A stretch of DNA of 64,000 nucleotides. Origin: Zeugodacus cucurbitae. Taxonomy: Eukaryota > Arthropoda > Insecta > Diptera > Tephritidae. Of the stretch, positions 63,501 through 64,000 are shown in pieces (position 1 is the first letter of the stretch; each line of letters opens with the position of its first letter). The DNA lies in contig NC_071671.1 of NCBI RefSeq assembly GCF_028554725.1, positions 17,421,501-17,485,500 of the forward strand, in the 5' to 3' direction. The notes beneath the pieces were generated by a model. That model was not told the origin of the DNA. It saw only the letters and a list, made by a program, of their open reading frames with translations, and did not search any database. The position numbers and the translations under genes are program-made.

Positions 63501-64000
63501 GGTCTGCTAGTTTGCTTTGAGAAAGACTTCATATACTCTCTTTTTCCATTTATAACTGGAACGTGGTGATTTTTATTTAAATAAATGTAATATTTCTAAA
63601 CATTTTTGTTCATCCAATCGGTCGACCATCGGTCCATGCATTCAATTGAAGCTTCCAATACATTGCCTCGACTCTCATGCACACAATGCAGTTACAGTTA
63701 CAGAAGAAATAGGTTATGTCATTGAACTGTAAATAAATGATAAATTAAGTTGGTTAACTTAGCCACAAACAAAGCTCGAGGTCACTTATGCTTCCATTTA
63801 TTGAATTTAACTTTTGCTCGGTCCAACTCGTTACTAAATATTTTTGTGTTTTTGTTTGTTTGTACGAATTTGTTGTACCTGTTCGCATTGAGCTGTGCAT
63901 TAGTGTAATAAAAAAGCTAATTTGCCGTCATGGTTTTTACTATTATGTGCATTTTTGGTGCCTTTTCACACATACTGGGGCGTATACGCAACTAATCTTG

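Noticed and set aside
1..64000. CRISPR arrays, rRNA, tRNA genes or known conserved microRNAs
   Set aside because: Looked for regular spaced repeats, tRNA B-box strings and several common insect microRNA seeds; none convincing.

Overview
This window is about 64 kb of AT-rich nuclear DNA from a higher fly (Diptera). The base composition, the 60-80 nt introns with GTAAGT/GTGAGT donors, the many ACATACATA-type microsatellites and the relic insect non-LTR retrotransposons all point that way. A tephritid fruit fly is my best guess, but that is an inference.

Left part (1-24 kb): a cluster of three MOV10/Armitage-like superfamily 1 RNA helicase paralogues. Copy A (+, up to 1014) is only the C-terminal end of a gene that begins before the window. 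Copy B (+, 2105-7530, 9 exons, about 815 aa) is short. Copy C (-, 23800-15309, 12 exons, about 1144 aa) is long, with a C2H2 zinc finger, an extra all-beta-looking N-terminal region and a lysine-rich tail. Exon phases close exactly in B and C. Between B and C lie a degenerate repeat array built around a CGACCAG core (three blocks), a 664-bp terminal-inverted-repeat element, a 216-bp truncated non-LTR insertion with 8-bp target duplications, and the last exon of an unrecognised minus-strand protein ending in a CAAX box (CVIA).

Middle part (24-36 kb): a TMX1-like ER thioredoxin transmembrane protein (+) diverges from copy C across 0.8 kb. A graveyard of three decayed non-LTR retrotransposon pieces follows (28.4-30.8 kb, all minus). 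Then comes the spliceosomal protein SNRNP27 (-), whose single intron holds the complete intronless eIF6 gene on the same strand.

Right part (36-64 kb): I find no convincing coding exon. There is a leader-like noncoding stretch ending in a consensus splice donor (about 38.17 kb) and a TATA-type promoter candidate (40.54 kb), so most of this part may be first-intron or intergenic DNA of a long plus-strand gene whose coding exons lie beyond the window. It also holds a cluster of CRE-like sites (54.0-54.1 kb), T-rich tracts, two TIR elements (59.5-61.1 and 61.7-62.5 kb, the latter with a second repeat nested inside) and two copies of one retrotransposon 3' end.

The helicases are expected to act in small-RNA silencing or mRNA turnover, SNRNP27 in the U4/U6.U5 tri-snRNP, eIF6 in 60S ribosome maturation and TMX1 in ER disulfide chemistry. 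They are neighbours, not a pathway. The most notable points are helicase paralogue remodelling (domain loss, catalytic-motif changes, intron turnover), the same-strand nesting of eIF6 inside SNRNP27, and the density of TIR elements.
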